Shown here piece by piece: positions 34,582 through 43,198 of a DNA stretch of 64,000 nt (position 1 is its first letter; every line of letters starts with the position of its first letter). The notes beneath the pieces are model-generated. The model worked only from the letters and a program-made list of their open reading frames with translations. It did no database searches and had not been told where the DNA came from. Origin of the DNA: Flavobacteriales bacterium 33_180_T64 (GTDB lineage: Bacteria; Bacteroidota; Bacteroidia; Flavobacteriales; Flavobacteriaceae); the NCBI GenBank assembly GCA_002162685.1, contig MAAQ01000017.1:1-64000 (forward strand), written 5' to 3'. A program made the translations under genes and the position numbers.

Positions 34582-36377
34582 CAATTATCTTTTTTGTTTA
34601 TTAATGGTGTATTTAGCTTCTTAGAAACGTCTTTTTTACTCTTTTTGTCTTTTGTCTTAATGATTTTTTTAATCTGTCGTCCTGCTTTATTTACAGAATC
34701 TTTATCTTTTTTTCCTGCGGAATCGATGCGTTTTATTAGCGCTTCATCAACAAACTCTTCATCTTTAACAAATGGGGCTAATCCTTTTATTTTTGGAAGG
34801 TTTAGAGGCGGATCTTCACTAAATAAATCTTCAATACTCATTGGCTGTTCATCGCCTCTCCAATCAAATCCGCGAAATTTTCTAGCGTTCTTGGGGAATT
34901 GCGATTCAGGATAAATATCACCATCAATTTGATTTAATAAGGTTACAATTTTATATGAACCATCAAATTGAAGGTTGATACGTCCAGATTTTGATTTATT
35001 GATACCAATTAAAGTATCGTTATCATCACGTGAGTAAAAAATTATTTCAGCATTTTTTATAATATCTACATTGTAGAGTTCATTATCTTTAAATAAGCCT
35101 ATTAATTTTTGCCCCTTAATTTGGTTAAACCCATCACTTAGTGTGTCTTTGCTAATTAAAAAGGCATTGTCAAACACTTTTAAAGAGTCTAATTGTTCTT
35201 TTACGACATCAGAGATTAAATGAATAGAATCTCCAGTCATTTGGTTTCCTAAGTTCCAAATCACAGGCTTGCGTTTTATTGAAAATGCATCACCAGTGGA
35301 TAAGCGCTTCAAATTAATGAGTTGAGTTAATCCAGATTTATGATCTGCATGAATAGAATCAGCTTTTCCACTCATGTCGCTCTTATATAATTTTGCGTTA
35401 AAATAAGCTCTTGTAATTCGGTGTTCAGGTTTACCGGTTACCATGAGCGTGTCTGCATGTATATAAAGCGAATCGTTTTCTTGTACAGTTATTGCTAAAG
35501 CGCGTTTTGTAATAAAGACAGAATCTTTTGCTCTAAAAACTTCGGCATAATGACCTTTTATGATGCTCTTATTAATTGTATCAGTAACTTTTATGTTGTT
35601 CGTTGCAGATGCAAAATTTTTAGTTCTATCAAAATAAAGACTATCACCTTCAACTAGACGATTATCATAATTGATTTTAGAATTTTTTATGAAATAACCA
35701 GTATCGTTATTCGTATCATAAAATCCACGCTCACAGTAAATTTTACTAGTTTCTCCATCAATAGTTGAAGGCCCATACATATATGCATGACCAGTTTCAG
35801 AATAAAAATCTAATTGGTTTGTTTTTAAAGTGTATTCTGGGTTTACTAAAACAACATCCTTTAGGAAACGATATTTACTATCATTCATATAATACCGACC
35901 AATTTGACTGGTAATAGTTCCTGAAGAATCTCTCACAACCTTGCCTTTACTTTTATAATAGGCTTGTTGTTTTGTTCGGTCAAAATAAAGTGTATCTGTT
36001 GTTAGTGTTGATTGTGGTTCATTTAAAATAACATCGCCAGCTGCAAACGCTAATTGGGTAATACCACTATATTCAACATAATTAGCAGTCATATTGATAG
36101 AATCACCCTGCTTCATTACAACATCACTAAAGGCTTCTATAAAGTCTTCGTTTTGATAGTAGATTGCTTTATCGCACCACATATCTATACCTTCATGAAC
36201 GATATGAATTTGTGATTGGTCACTACGAACAAAGGTTACAATATTTGGGCCTGTAAGTGAATCTTTAACCGTAAAACCAGAGTATTCAATACGTATTTTC
36301 TTTGGTTCCTGTGAATAGGAGAGCAGTGTTGCGAAACAACAAGCAATACTAAAAATATATCTAATAATTAGATTCAA
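34581..36377 (-). CDS. OstA-like protein (LptA/LptD N-terminal-like beta-jellyroll)
   Basis: A 598-residue exported protein (signal peptide to about residue 22, ending SYSQ). The mature part holds repeated OstA-type beta-jellyroll strands: MWCDKAIYYQNEDFIEAFSDVVMKQGD-like, DTLYFDRTKQQAYYKSKGKVV, LDFYSETGHAYMYGPS, DSLYFDRTKNFASATNNIKV and so on. This is the fold of LptA and the N-terminal domain of LptD, which bridge lipopolysaccharide across the periplasm. No C-terminal beta-barrel is present; the tail is Lys-rich (KKIIKTKDKKSKKDVSKK). The only plausible start in frame is a TTG at 36377. It overlaps the aminotransferase and lies 71 bp after purA. Confidence 0.9.
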   Translation of the reverse strand: MNLIIRYIFSIACCFATLLSYSQEPKKIRIEYSGFTVKDSLTGPNIVTFVRSDQSQIHIVHEGIDMWCDKAIYYQNEDFIEAFSDVVMKQGDSINMTANYVEYSGITQLAFAAGDVILNEPQSTLTTDTLYFDRTKQQAYYKSKGKVVRDSSGTITSQIGRYYMNDSKYRFLKDVVLVNPEYTLKTNQLDFYSETGHAYMYGPSTIDGETSKIYCERGFYDTNNDTGYFIKNSKINYDNRLVEGDSLYFDRTKNFASATNNIKVTDTINKSIIKGHYAEVFRAKDSVFITKRALAITVQENDSLYIHADTLMVTGKPEHRITRAYFNAKLYKSDMSGKADSIHADHKSGLTQLINLKRLSTGDAFSIKRKPVIWNLGNQMTGDSIHLISDVVKEQLDSLKVFDNAFLISKDTLSDGFNQIKGQKLIGLFKDNELYNVDIIKNAEIIFYSRDDNDTLIGINKSKSGRINLQFDGSYKIVTLLNQIDGDIYPESQFPKNARKFRGFDWRGDEQPMSIEDLFSEDPPLNLPKIKGLAPFVKDEEFVDEALIKRIDSAGKKDKDSVNKAGRQIKKIIKTKDKKSKKDVSKKLNTPLINKKDN

Positions 36378-36447
36378 GATGATGTGTTTTGCTCCAAAAA
36401 TAACTATTATCTCTTCGGAAAAGTATGACTTAACAGATTTTTAATAC

Positions 36448-37719
36448 CTACCTATTAATTGTCTGTGTTCTATCTGGACCAACTGATACAATTGTAATAG
36501 GGATCTCTAATTCTTTTTCAAGAAACTCGATATAATCATTTAATTCTTTTGGGAATTCAGAAACATCTCTCATTGTAGTAAGATCGTCTTTCCAACCTTT
36601 AAAATCTGTATATATAGGTGTTATGTTTTCTGCTTCAATATTGAATGGTAAATGCGTAATTGTTTCCCCTTTATATGTATATGCAGTACAAACTTTTAAT
36701 GTTTTAAAGCCAGAAAGCACATCGCCTTTCATCATACTTAGTTGGGTAACACCATTAACTTGGCAAGCATACTTAAGTGCTACCAAATCTAGCCAGCCAC
36801 AACGTCTTGGACGTCCAGTAACAGCTCCAAATTCATGACCAATGCGAGCCATTTCGGCACCAGTATTGTCAAATAATTCGGTTGGAAATGGTCCAGAACC
36901 AACACGAGTTGTGTAGGCTTTAAAAATGCCAAAGACTTCACCAATTTTATTTGGTGCAACACCTAAGCCAGTACAAGCGCCAGAAGCGGTTGTGTTTGAT
37001 GACGTAACAAAGGGATATGTACCGAAATCAATGTCTAATAAAGACCCTTGTGCACCTTCGGCTAAAATAGGTTTTCCGCTCTTTAAAGCTTGGTTTAAAT
37101 ACTCTTCGCTATCTATAAATTGTAATCCTTTTAAACGCTCTACTGCTGAAAAGAATTCATCTTCCATTTCTTTTAAGTCATATTGAATGTCTACATTATA
37201 GAAACCAATCATTGCTTCGTGCTTATTAGCTAAAGCTCTGTATTTTTCTTTCCAGTTATCTAATTCCAAGTCACCAATTCTAATTCCGTTACGACCTGTT
37301 TTGTCCATGTAAGTTGGTCCAATACCTTTAAGTGTAGAACCAATTTTAGCTTTCCCTTTTGAGATTTCAGAAGCAGCATCTAGTAAACGATGTGTTGGTA
37401 ATATGACATGTGCTTTTCTAGAAATAATTAAATTTGATTTATAATCTAAATTAAATTGATCTAAGCCATCTAATTCTTGAACAAAAACAACAGGGTCTAT
37501 AACAACTCCATTACCAATTACGTTAATTGAATCCTTATGAAAAATTCCTGATGGAATCGTTCTTAAAACATGTTTAATTCCATCAAATTCTAAAGTATGT
37601 CCAGCATTTGGGCCTCCTTGAAAACGCGCAATAATATTGTATTTGGAAGTGAGTACATCAACAATTTTTCCTTTGCCTTCGTCTCCCCATTGTAATCCTA
37701 GTAGTAAATCTACTGCCAT
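36448..37719 (-). CDS. purA: Adenylosuccinate synthetase
   Basis: A 423-residue cytoplasmic enzyme joining IMP and aspartate with GTP hydrolysis, first step from IMP to AMP. Catalytic loops are LGLQWGDEGKGKIVD (about residues 5-19), GPNAGHTLEFDG, GIGPTYMDKTGRNGIR, EGAQGSLLDIDFGTYPFVTSS and the GAVTGRPRRCGWLD arginine loop. Length is normal. It sits between a Fur-family regulator and the OstA-like gene, all on the same strand as rsh. Since (p)ppGpp inhibits PurA enzymes, linkage to a RelA/SpoT gene is suggestive. Confidence 0.97.
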   Translation of the reverse strand: MAVDLLLGLQWGDEGKGKIVDVLTSKYNIIARFQGGPNAGHTLEFDGIKHVLRTIPSGIFHKDSINVIGNGVVIDPVVFVQELDGLDQFNLDYKSNLIISRKAHVILPTHRLLDAASEISKGKAKIGSTLKGIGPTYMDKTGRNGIRIGDLELDNWKEKYRALANKHEAMIGFYNVDIQYDLKEMEDEFFSAVERLKGLQFIDSEEYLNQALKSGKPILAEGAQGSLLDIDFGTYPFVTSSNTTASGACTGLGVAPNKIGEVFGIFKAYTTRVGSGPFPTELFDNTGAEMARIGHEFGAVTGRPRRCGWLDLVALKYACQVNGVTQLSMMKGDVLSGFKTLKVCTAYTYKGETITHLPFNIEAENITPIYTDFKGWKDDLTTMRDVSEFPKELNDYIEFLEKELEIPITIVSVGPDRTQTINR

Positions 37720-37730
37720 TGTGTAATTAG

Positions 37731-38186
37731 TTAGTTGGTTGGTTTATTTTTTGTTCCGTAAAAGTACAGAGAATGATTAGAAATTGAGATATCAAATACT
37801 TCTTCAATTGTTTTTTTGATAGATTGTATACGTGGATCACAGAATTCAATAACTTCACCTGTATCAGTTAAAATCACATGATCATGCTGTTTATCAAAAT
37901 ATGATTTTTCATAGTGTGCTTGATTTTGACCAAATTGGTGTTTCCTAACCAAAGCGCATTCCATTAAAATTTCAATTGTATTATAAAGCGTAGCTCGACT
38001 AACACGATAGTTTTTATTTTTCATTTTAATATACAATGATTCAATATCAAAATGTTCTTCACTATCATAGATTTCTTGAAGTATAGCGTAACGCTCAGGC
38101 GTTTTACGATGTCCTTTTTCTTCTAAAAATTTTGTAAAAACGTTTTTTACAATTTCTTGATTAGTCTGTTTTGTTTTATCACTCAT
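37731..38186 (-). CDS. Fur-family transcriptional regulator
   Basis: A 151-residue winged-helix repressor of the Fur/PerR/Zur group: N-terminal [19 protein letters not shown] helix, recognition region [23 protein letters not shown], then [26 protein letters not shown] with the regulatory-site histidines. The usual first CxxC of the structural zinc site is replaced (LTDTG), and only one cysteine (EFCDP) remains near it, so metal sensing may differ from classical Fur. A -7 element directly upstream indicates its own promoter although rsh lies only 26 bp upstream. Metal specificity (Fe, Zn, Mn or peroxide) cannot be assigned. Confidence 0.9.
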   Translation of the reverse strand: MSDKTKQTNQEIVKNVFTKFLEEKGHRKTPERYAILQEIYDSEEHFDIESLYIKMKNKNYRVSRATLYNTIEILMECALVRKHQFGQNQAHYEKSYFDKQHDHVILTDTGEVIEFCDPRIQSIKKTIEEVFDISISNHSLYFYGTKNKPTN

Positions 38187-38196
38187 AATTAAGGTG

Positions 38197-38204
38197 CAAA
38201 TTTA
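38197..38204 (-). promoter_or_regulatory. -7 element (TAAATTTG) of the Fur-family gene
   Basis: On the minus strand TAAATTTG matches TAnnTTTG and lies 10 bp upstream of the ATG at 38186, in the 26-bp gap after rsh. The implied 5' leader is very short or absent. The -33 region is weak. Confidence 0.4.
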
Positions 38205-38212
38205 CACATTTT

Positions 38213-40417
38213 TTACACTCTAGTAACCTTATCTATTCCATTAATTTTTTTGAGATTATCGATAAGCTTTTTTAGCATATTATTATTGGTAACGACAACA
38301 TTTATCTTACCAGTAAAGACACCATCATCAGACTCAAAACTAATACTTTTCATATTAACATGCATATTAGAAGATATAACTTTTGTAATGTCATTTACTA
38401 ATCCTAAATTATCAATTCCAGAGAGCTTGATTTGTGTTGCAAACTCTTGTTGCGAAGAATCAATCCATTTGGCTAGCATAATGCGATAGGCATAATTTGA
38501 TTGCATGCTTAAGGCATTTGGGCAGTTCTTTTTGTGAACTTTAATTCCGTCATTAATTGTTAAAAACCCAAATACAGGATCTCCAGGTATAGGATTACAA
38601 CATTCAGATAACTTATAATCTAATTTTTGCTCTTCTTTGCCAAAAACCAGTTGATCATATTTAGAAGTAATCTCATCTTTATCTATATCAGATGCGACGT
38701 TAGGTTTACGAATTTTATTTTTTATATAACTCATAAACAAATTACTACGAGAAGAGGCATACTCCTTAAGCATTTTGTTATCTATCGTTCCAATACCAAC
38801 TCTATAGAATAGATCTAAACTTGTTTTAAGTTTAAAATGATTTACCATTTCATTCACTGATTTTTCATCAAGTGATATTTTGAGTTGTTTTAATTTTCGT
38901 CTTAGTATTTCTTTACCGTCTTCGGCAATATTCTTTTTTTCTGCTTTAAGAGATGATTTAATTTTGCTTCTCGCTCTAGCTGTTGTTGCATAATCTAGCC
39001 AATTACGATTTGGTGTAACATTATCAGAAGTAAGAATTTCAACCTGATCACCACTATTAAGTTCGTGACTAAGAGGTACTAATTTCCCATTTACTTTCGC
39101 TCCTCTTGTTTTCATACCAACTTCGGTATGAATACTAAATGAAAAATCTAAAGGTGTTGCTCCTTTAGGCAAAGATTTTAATTCTCCTTTAGGTGAGAAC
39201 ACAAATATTTCTTTTGAATATAAATTAAGTTTAAACTGTTCTACAAAATCAACAGCATTAGTTTCGTTACTTTCAAGAGCTTCTTGTAGTTTATCAATCC
39301 AAGTGTCAAGCGCATCTTCAGTATCACCTTGTTTGTATTTATAATGTGCTGCATATCCTTTTTCAGCAATTTCGTTCATGCGTTCGCTACGAATTTGAAC
39401 TTCAACCCATCTGCTTTTAGGTCCCATAACAGTTATATGAAGTGCTTCATAACCTGTAGATTTAGGTGATGAAATCCAATCTCTTAATCGTATAGGATTT
39501 GGTATGAAATTATCAGTAACTATCGAATATATTTTCCAAGCCAGAAATTTTTCATTTTTAAGATCAGACTTATAAATAATTCTTACAGCGAACTTGTCGT
39601 AAACTTCTTCAAAATTTACGCCTTGTTTTACTATTTTTTTTCGAATAGAATGAATTGATTTTGGACGTCCTTTAATCTCATAGTTCAACCCTTCTTTATC
39701 AAGAGAATCTTCTATAACCTTTGAGAACGTTTTAATATAGTCATCTTGTTCTTCTTTACTTTCCTGTGTTTTTTCTAGAAGATCGTTGTAAACTTCAGGT
39801 TCTGTGTATTTTAATCCTAAATCTTCAAGTTCTGTTTTAATATTGTAGAGCCCAATTCTGTGCGCTAAAGGTGCGTAAATGTATAAGGTTTCGGAAGCAA
39901 TTTTTTCTTGTTTATCTGGACGCATTGAGTCCATAGTTTGCATATTATGAAGACGGTCTGCAATTTTAATAATAATCACACGAACATCATCATTAAGCGT
40001 TAATAGCATTTTGCGAAAATTCTCTGCTTGAGTTGAGACATCTGTGTCTTTACTAAGTGATGATATTTTTGTTAAACCATCAACAATACGTGCAACAGTT
40101 TCACCAAAGAGGCGTTCGATATCATCTTTAGTATAATCTTCATTATCTTCAACAACATCATGTAATAGAGCTGCAGCAATACATGTTGCATCTAAACCAA
40201 TTTCACTTGCCACAATTTTGGCTACAGCAATTGGATGGAAAATATAGGCTTCTCCAGATTTTCTTCGTTGACTACTATGCGCATCTACTGCAACTTCAAA
40301 CGCATGACGAATGAGTTTTTTATCTTCTTTAGTAAGTGTTTGGTAACTTACTTTAAGAAGCTTTTTGTAGGCTTTAGCAATTTCGGCATTTTCTTTTTCT
40401 ATAGCTTCTTCTGTCAT
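38213..40417 (-). CDS. Bifunctional (p)ppGpp synthetase/hydrolase (RelA/SpoT)
   Basis: A 734-residue long-form RSH protein. The HD hydrolase domain (about 30-185) has HPIAVAKIVASEIG and the HDxxED motif LLHDVVEDNED; the synthetase domain (about 240-355) has IKGRPKSIHSI and TGYEALHITV with EVQIRSERM. The TGS domain (about 400-460) reads IFVFSPKGELKSLPKGATPLDFSFSIHT, and a conserved Cys-containing segment (SECCNPIPGDPVFGF) and C-terminal ACT domain (about 660-734) follow. Both catalytic domains keep key residues, so the enzyme should make and degrade the alarmone; it may be the only long RSH. Fur-family, purA, OstA-like and aminotransferase genes follow on the same strand. Confidence 0.96.
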   Translation of the reverse strand: MTEEAIEKENAEIAKAYKKLLKVSYQTLTKEDKKLIRHAFEVAVDAHSSQRRKSGEAYIFHPIAVAKIVASEIGLDATCIAAALLHDVVEDNEDYTKDDIERLFGETVARIVDGLTKISSLSKDTDVSTQAENFRKMLLTLNDDVRVIIIKIADRLHNMQTMDSMRPDKQEKIASETLYIYAPLAHRIGLYNIKTELEDLGLKYTEPEVYNDLLEKTQESKEEQDDYIKTFSKVIEDSLDKEGLNYEIKGRPKSIHSIRKKIVKQGVNFEEVYDKFAVRIIYKSDLKNEKFLAWKIYSIVTDNFIPNPIRLRDWISSPKSTGYEALHITVMGPKSRWVEVQIRSERMNEIAEKGYAAHYKYKQGDTEDALDTWIDKLQEALESNETNAVDFVEQFKLNLYSKEIFVFSPKGELKSLPKGATPLDFSFSIHTEVGMKTRGAKVNGKLVPLSHELNSGDQVEILTSDNVTPNRNWLDYATTARARSKIKSSLKAEKKNIAEDGKEILRRKLKQLKISLDEKSVNEMVNHFKLKTSLDLFYRVGIGTIDNKMLKEYASSRSNLFMSYIKNKIRKPNVASDIDKDEITSKYDQLVFGKEEQKLDYKLSECCNPIPGDPVFGFLTINDGIKVHKKNCPNALSMQSNYAYRIMLAKWIDSSQQEFATQIKLSGIDNLGLVNDITKVISSNMHVNMKSISFESDDGVFTGKINVVVTNNNMLKKLIDNLKKINGIDKVTRV

Positions 40418-40487
40418 AGAACTAAAGTAATAATAAGAAATTTAATGTGCAATGAGTTTTTGTGGTTTATCGTAATAAATTATACAA

Positions 40488-40970
40488 TTACCTAATGGAT
40501 AGCATTTTGCAAATATTTTGTGAAGTTACATCTGTTTTAATTCTCTTTATTGTTTTTATTTGCTCTTTACGATAAGAAGTTGAATAATCTGTATCAAAAT
40601 TGAGATATAAATTTATATCAACCATTTTTTCTTCCTTTTTTAAATGACTTATGAATTCAGTAAAAAACTCATTTTTTACTTTAGGATCAATTATTTCTTT
40701 AGGAACTCTTATAAAAAAGTAAAGTGTATGATAAAGCCTCTCTTTATTTAACAAGCAAGTGTAAGCGTTTTGTTCAATTGAATCATATTTATCATCTTCA
40801 CTGTACATTGAAATAAAAAATTGGGCAATTTTATATTTTGAATAATCAATTCTAGAATAGGTTATTTCATTATTTTGAAAGCTAAATTTTTTTAATTCTC
40901 TATTTTGAGAAAAACAATAAAAATTAAAACTAAATAATACAAAGAGAATAATTGATTTCATTTTGATCAT
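40488..40970 (-). CDS. Secreted protein of unknown function
   Basis: A 160-residue protein with a signal peptide (about residues 4-21, ILFVLFSFNFYCFSQ). The mature region alternates strands and helices (KIAQFFISMYSEDD, YHTLYFFIRVPKEI, DINLYLNFDTDYSTS) without a recognisable motif. It may start at ATG 40970 or 40961. It overlaps the M48 protease gene upstream by 4 bp (ATGA), so it is cotranslated, and ends 70 bp before rsh begins. Function unknown. Confidence 0.7.
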   Translation of the reverse strand: MIKMKSIILFVLFSFNFYCFSQNRELKKFSFQNNEITYSRIDYSKYKIAQFFISMYSEDDKYDSIEQNAYTCLLNKERLYHTLYFFIRVPKEIIDPKVKNEFFTEFISHLKKEEKMVDINLYLNFDTDYSTSYRKEQIKTIKRIKTDVTSQNICKMLSIR

Positions 40971-42199
40971 TTTCTCAAATTTCTAACACGTTCTAATAAT
41001 GTAGGATGCGAATAGTGTGCTAATACATAAGATGGATGTGGCGTTAAATTACTCAAGCTATTTTTTGATAGTTTCTTTAGGGATGTCACTAATGGTTCTG
41101 CCTTATAAGTATGCTTTGCATAATCATCGGCTTGATACTCAAACTTACGTGAGAAGTAATTCATTACAAGGCTTGTGAGTTCTGAAATTGGTGAATAGAG
41201 GAGCCCGAATGCAATTAAACCGATATGAAAACTTGGGATATCTACACCTAATGCATTTGAGAGTAACGGATTTGAAATAAATATAGATAAAATATAAAAT
41301 GTTAGCCCTGTAAGTAGAATAGAAGCAACTAAATTAAAAACAATATGTTTCTTTTTATAATGACCAACTTCATGAGCTAAAACAGCAACTATTTCATCTT
41401 CGTCCAATTCATTAACTAAAGTATCATACAGTGTAACACGTTTTTCAGAACCAAAACCTGAAAAATAAGCATTGGCTTTTGTGCTACGTTTTGAACCATC
41501 AATTATAAATATTTTGTCAAGATTAAATCCAACTGATTTTGCATATTCTGAGATTTTATCACGTAGACTTCCTTCTTCTAAAGGCGTTTGTTTATTGAAT
41601 AATGGAACGATAAGTTTTGAATAAAACATATTCATGAACACAGTAAATAGTGTTATAACTCCCCAAGCATATAACCAAAATGTGTCTTGAGTTTGTTGGT
41701 AAAACCAAATGATGAGTGCTAAAATACTACCACCAACAATGGCCATCATAAGCAATCCTTTGATTTTATCGAGGATAAATGTTTGTTTGGTCGTTTTATT
41801 AAACCCAAATTTTTCTTCAATAACAAAGGTTTTGTAATATCCAAAAGGAGTAGACAAAAGATCACTCCCAATCATAATTATTCCAAAGAAAATTAAAGCA
41901 ATAATAATTGAATTCTCACTATAATCTCTTGCTATATTGTCTACAAACTCAAAGCCGTCAAAAAACAAAAAACCAAGTGTTAGTGCTATTGAGAATAAAG
42001 AACTCCAAATACCAAATTTATAATTCGTTTTTTTGTAGGCTTGTGATTTTTTATATTCAGCTTCATCATAGACGTCATTTAGCTCTGAAGGAATAGAATC
42101 ATCATAATGTTTGGCATTAAGCGCATCTAATATTTTATCAATAATAAAGTTTGCGATAATAATTGTGATAATGATGTAGAAAAGCATATTTGCGTTCAT
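40967..42199 (-). CDS. M48 family zinc metallopeptidase (Ste24/CAAX protease-like)
   Basis: A 410-residue inner-membrane protease with about seven hydrophobic segments, like Ste24. The zinc site is AVLAHEVGHYKKKH (HExxH about residue 273-277) with the third ligand in FEYQADDYA (Glu). Preceding it are GSKRSTKANAYFSGFGSEKRVTLYDTL, a typical family block. The C-terminal SYVLAHYSHPTLLERVRNL is also typical. It probably degrades or clips membrane proteins in quality control. It follows the TrmH-like gene by 5 bp and overlaps the unknown secreted gene. Confidence 0.95.
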   Translation of the reverse strand: MNANMLFYIIITIIIANFIIDKILDALNAKHYDDSIPSELNDVYDEAEYKKSQAYKKTNYKFGIWSSLFSIALTLGFLFFDGFEFVDNIARDYSENSIIIALIFFGIIMIGSDLLSTPFGYYKTFVIEEKFGFNKTTKQTFILDKIKGLLMMAIVGGSILALIIWFYQQTQDTFWLYAWGVITLFTVFMNMFYSKLIVPLFNKQTPLEEGSLRDKISEYAKSVGFNLDKIFIIDGSKRSTKANAYFSGFGSEKRVTLYDTLVNELDEDEIVAVLAHEVGHYKKKHIVFNLVASILLTGLTFYILSIFISNPLLSNALGVDIPSFHIGLIAFGLLYSPISELTSLVMNYFSRKFEYQADDYAKHTYKAEPLVTSLKKLSKNSLSNLTPHPSYVLAHYSHPTLLERVRNLRK

Positions 42200-42204
42200 A
42201 GAGT

Positions 42205-43005
42205 TTAATTAAATTGTCGTTGGCGTTTAGCTTCAAAAATTAGAATGCCTGCAGCTACCGAAACATTCATACTATCAATTATACCTTGCATTGGGATAAT
42301 GATATTTTGTGTTGAATTATTAAGCCAATCAAGGCTTAATCCTGTGGCTTCGGTACCAACAACAATAGCAGTTGGTTTTGAGTAATCTTGAGTGTGATAC
42401 TCTACCGATGCTTGCAATGCTGCACAATATATAGAAATACCTTTTTGTTTTAATACAGCTACAATTTCGGCAGTATCACCTATAACAACTTGGTTTGTAA
42501 ATACGCAACCTACACTAGAGCGAATGATATTAGGATTGTATAAATCACCTTTTGGGTTAGCAATAATAACAGCATCTACATTAGCGGCATCAGCTGTTCT
42601 AAGTAATGCGCCAATATTTCCTGGTTTTTCAGGTGCTTCAGCAATTAAAATTAAAGGATTAGGGGTGTTAAATGTTAAGTCAGAAATGGCATGTGTTTTT
42701 GCTTTTACAACAGCGATAATACCTTCAGTTGTATGGCGATACGCTAATTTCTGAAATACTTCTTTCGAGATTTCAATGCAATCTGTATCTGGAGTTGTTA
42801 TTGTTTTTAGTTGTTCTTCGGAAATTAATGCAGGATAAAATAAAATAGTTGTAATACTATAATTGGCTTTTGTAGCTAAGGATAATTCGCGCTGACCTTC
42901 AATAATAAAAAGGCCCGTTTTTTTTCGTTCACGAGATTTTTCTTTTAAAACAATAATTTGTTTTACTAGCGAATTTTGAGTACTTGAAATCTCTTTATAG
43001 GGCAT
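42205..43005 (-). CDS. TrmH-family (SpoU) RNA methyltransferase
   Basis: A 266-residue SPOUT methyltransferase that probably 2'-O-methylates rRNA or tRNA. The N-terminal substrate-binding domain begins ISSTQNSLVKQIIVLKEKSRERKK; the knotted catalytic domain has PGNIGALLRTADAANVDAVI (motif 1, about 127-146), VVGTEATGLS (motif 2) and IPMQGIIDSMNVSVAAGILIFEA (motif 3). Length fits the RlmB/TrmH group. The exact target nucleotide is not visible. It begins the protease and rsh-side cluster, divergent from the T9SS cargo gene. Confidence 0.93.
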   Translation of the reverse strand: MPYKEISSTQNSLVKQIIVLKEKSRERKKTGLFIIEGQRELSLATKANYSITTILFYPALISEEQLKTITTPDTDCIEISKEVFQKLAYRHTTEGIIAVVKAKTHAISDLTFNTPNPLILIAEAPEKPGNIGALLRTADAANVDAVIIANPKGDLYNPNIIRSSVGCVFTNQVVIGDTAEIVAVLKQKGISIYCAALQASVEYHTQDYSKPTAIVVGTEATGLSLDWLNNSTQNIIIPMQGIIDSMNVSVAAGILIFEAKRQRQFN

Positions 43006-43086
43006 CAGTTTATAAAATCAAAATATAGAATAGCTGCAAATTTAAGCTTTTATAAAGCAATTACAATCTAATCTACACATTACAAT

Positions 43087-43094
43087 TATATTTG
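43087..43094 (+). promoter_or_regulatory. Possible -7 element (TATATTTG) of the T9SS cargo gene
   Basis: TATATTTG fits TAnnTTTG but lies 105 bp upstream of the ATG at 43199, so the leader would be about 95 nt. No -33 is evident, and the region is AT-rich enough for chance matches. Confidence 0.25.
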
Positions 43095-43198
43095 TAGGTA
43101 GGAAAATTTCTATTTAATCTGTTATAGTATTGACATCAATCTATTGACAGTTATTTTATATACAAATTGTCATTAAATAATTAACTTAACTATTTCCT

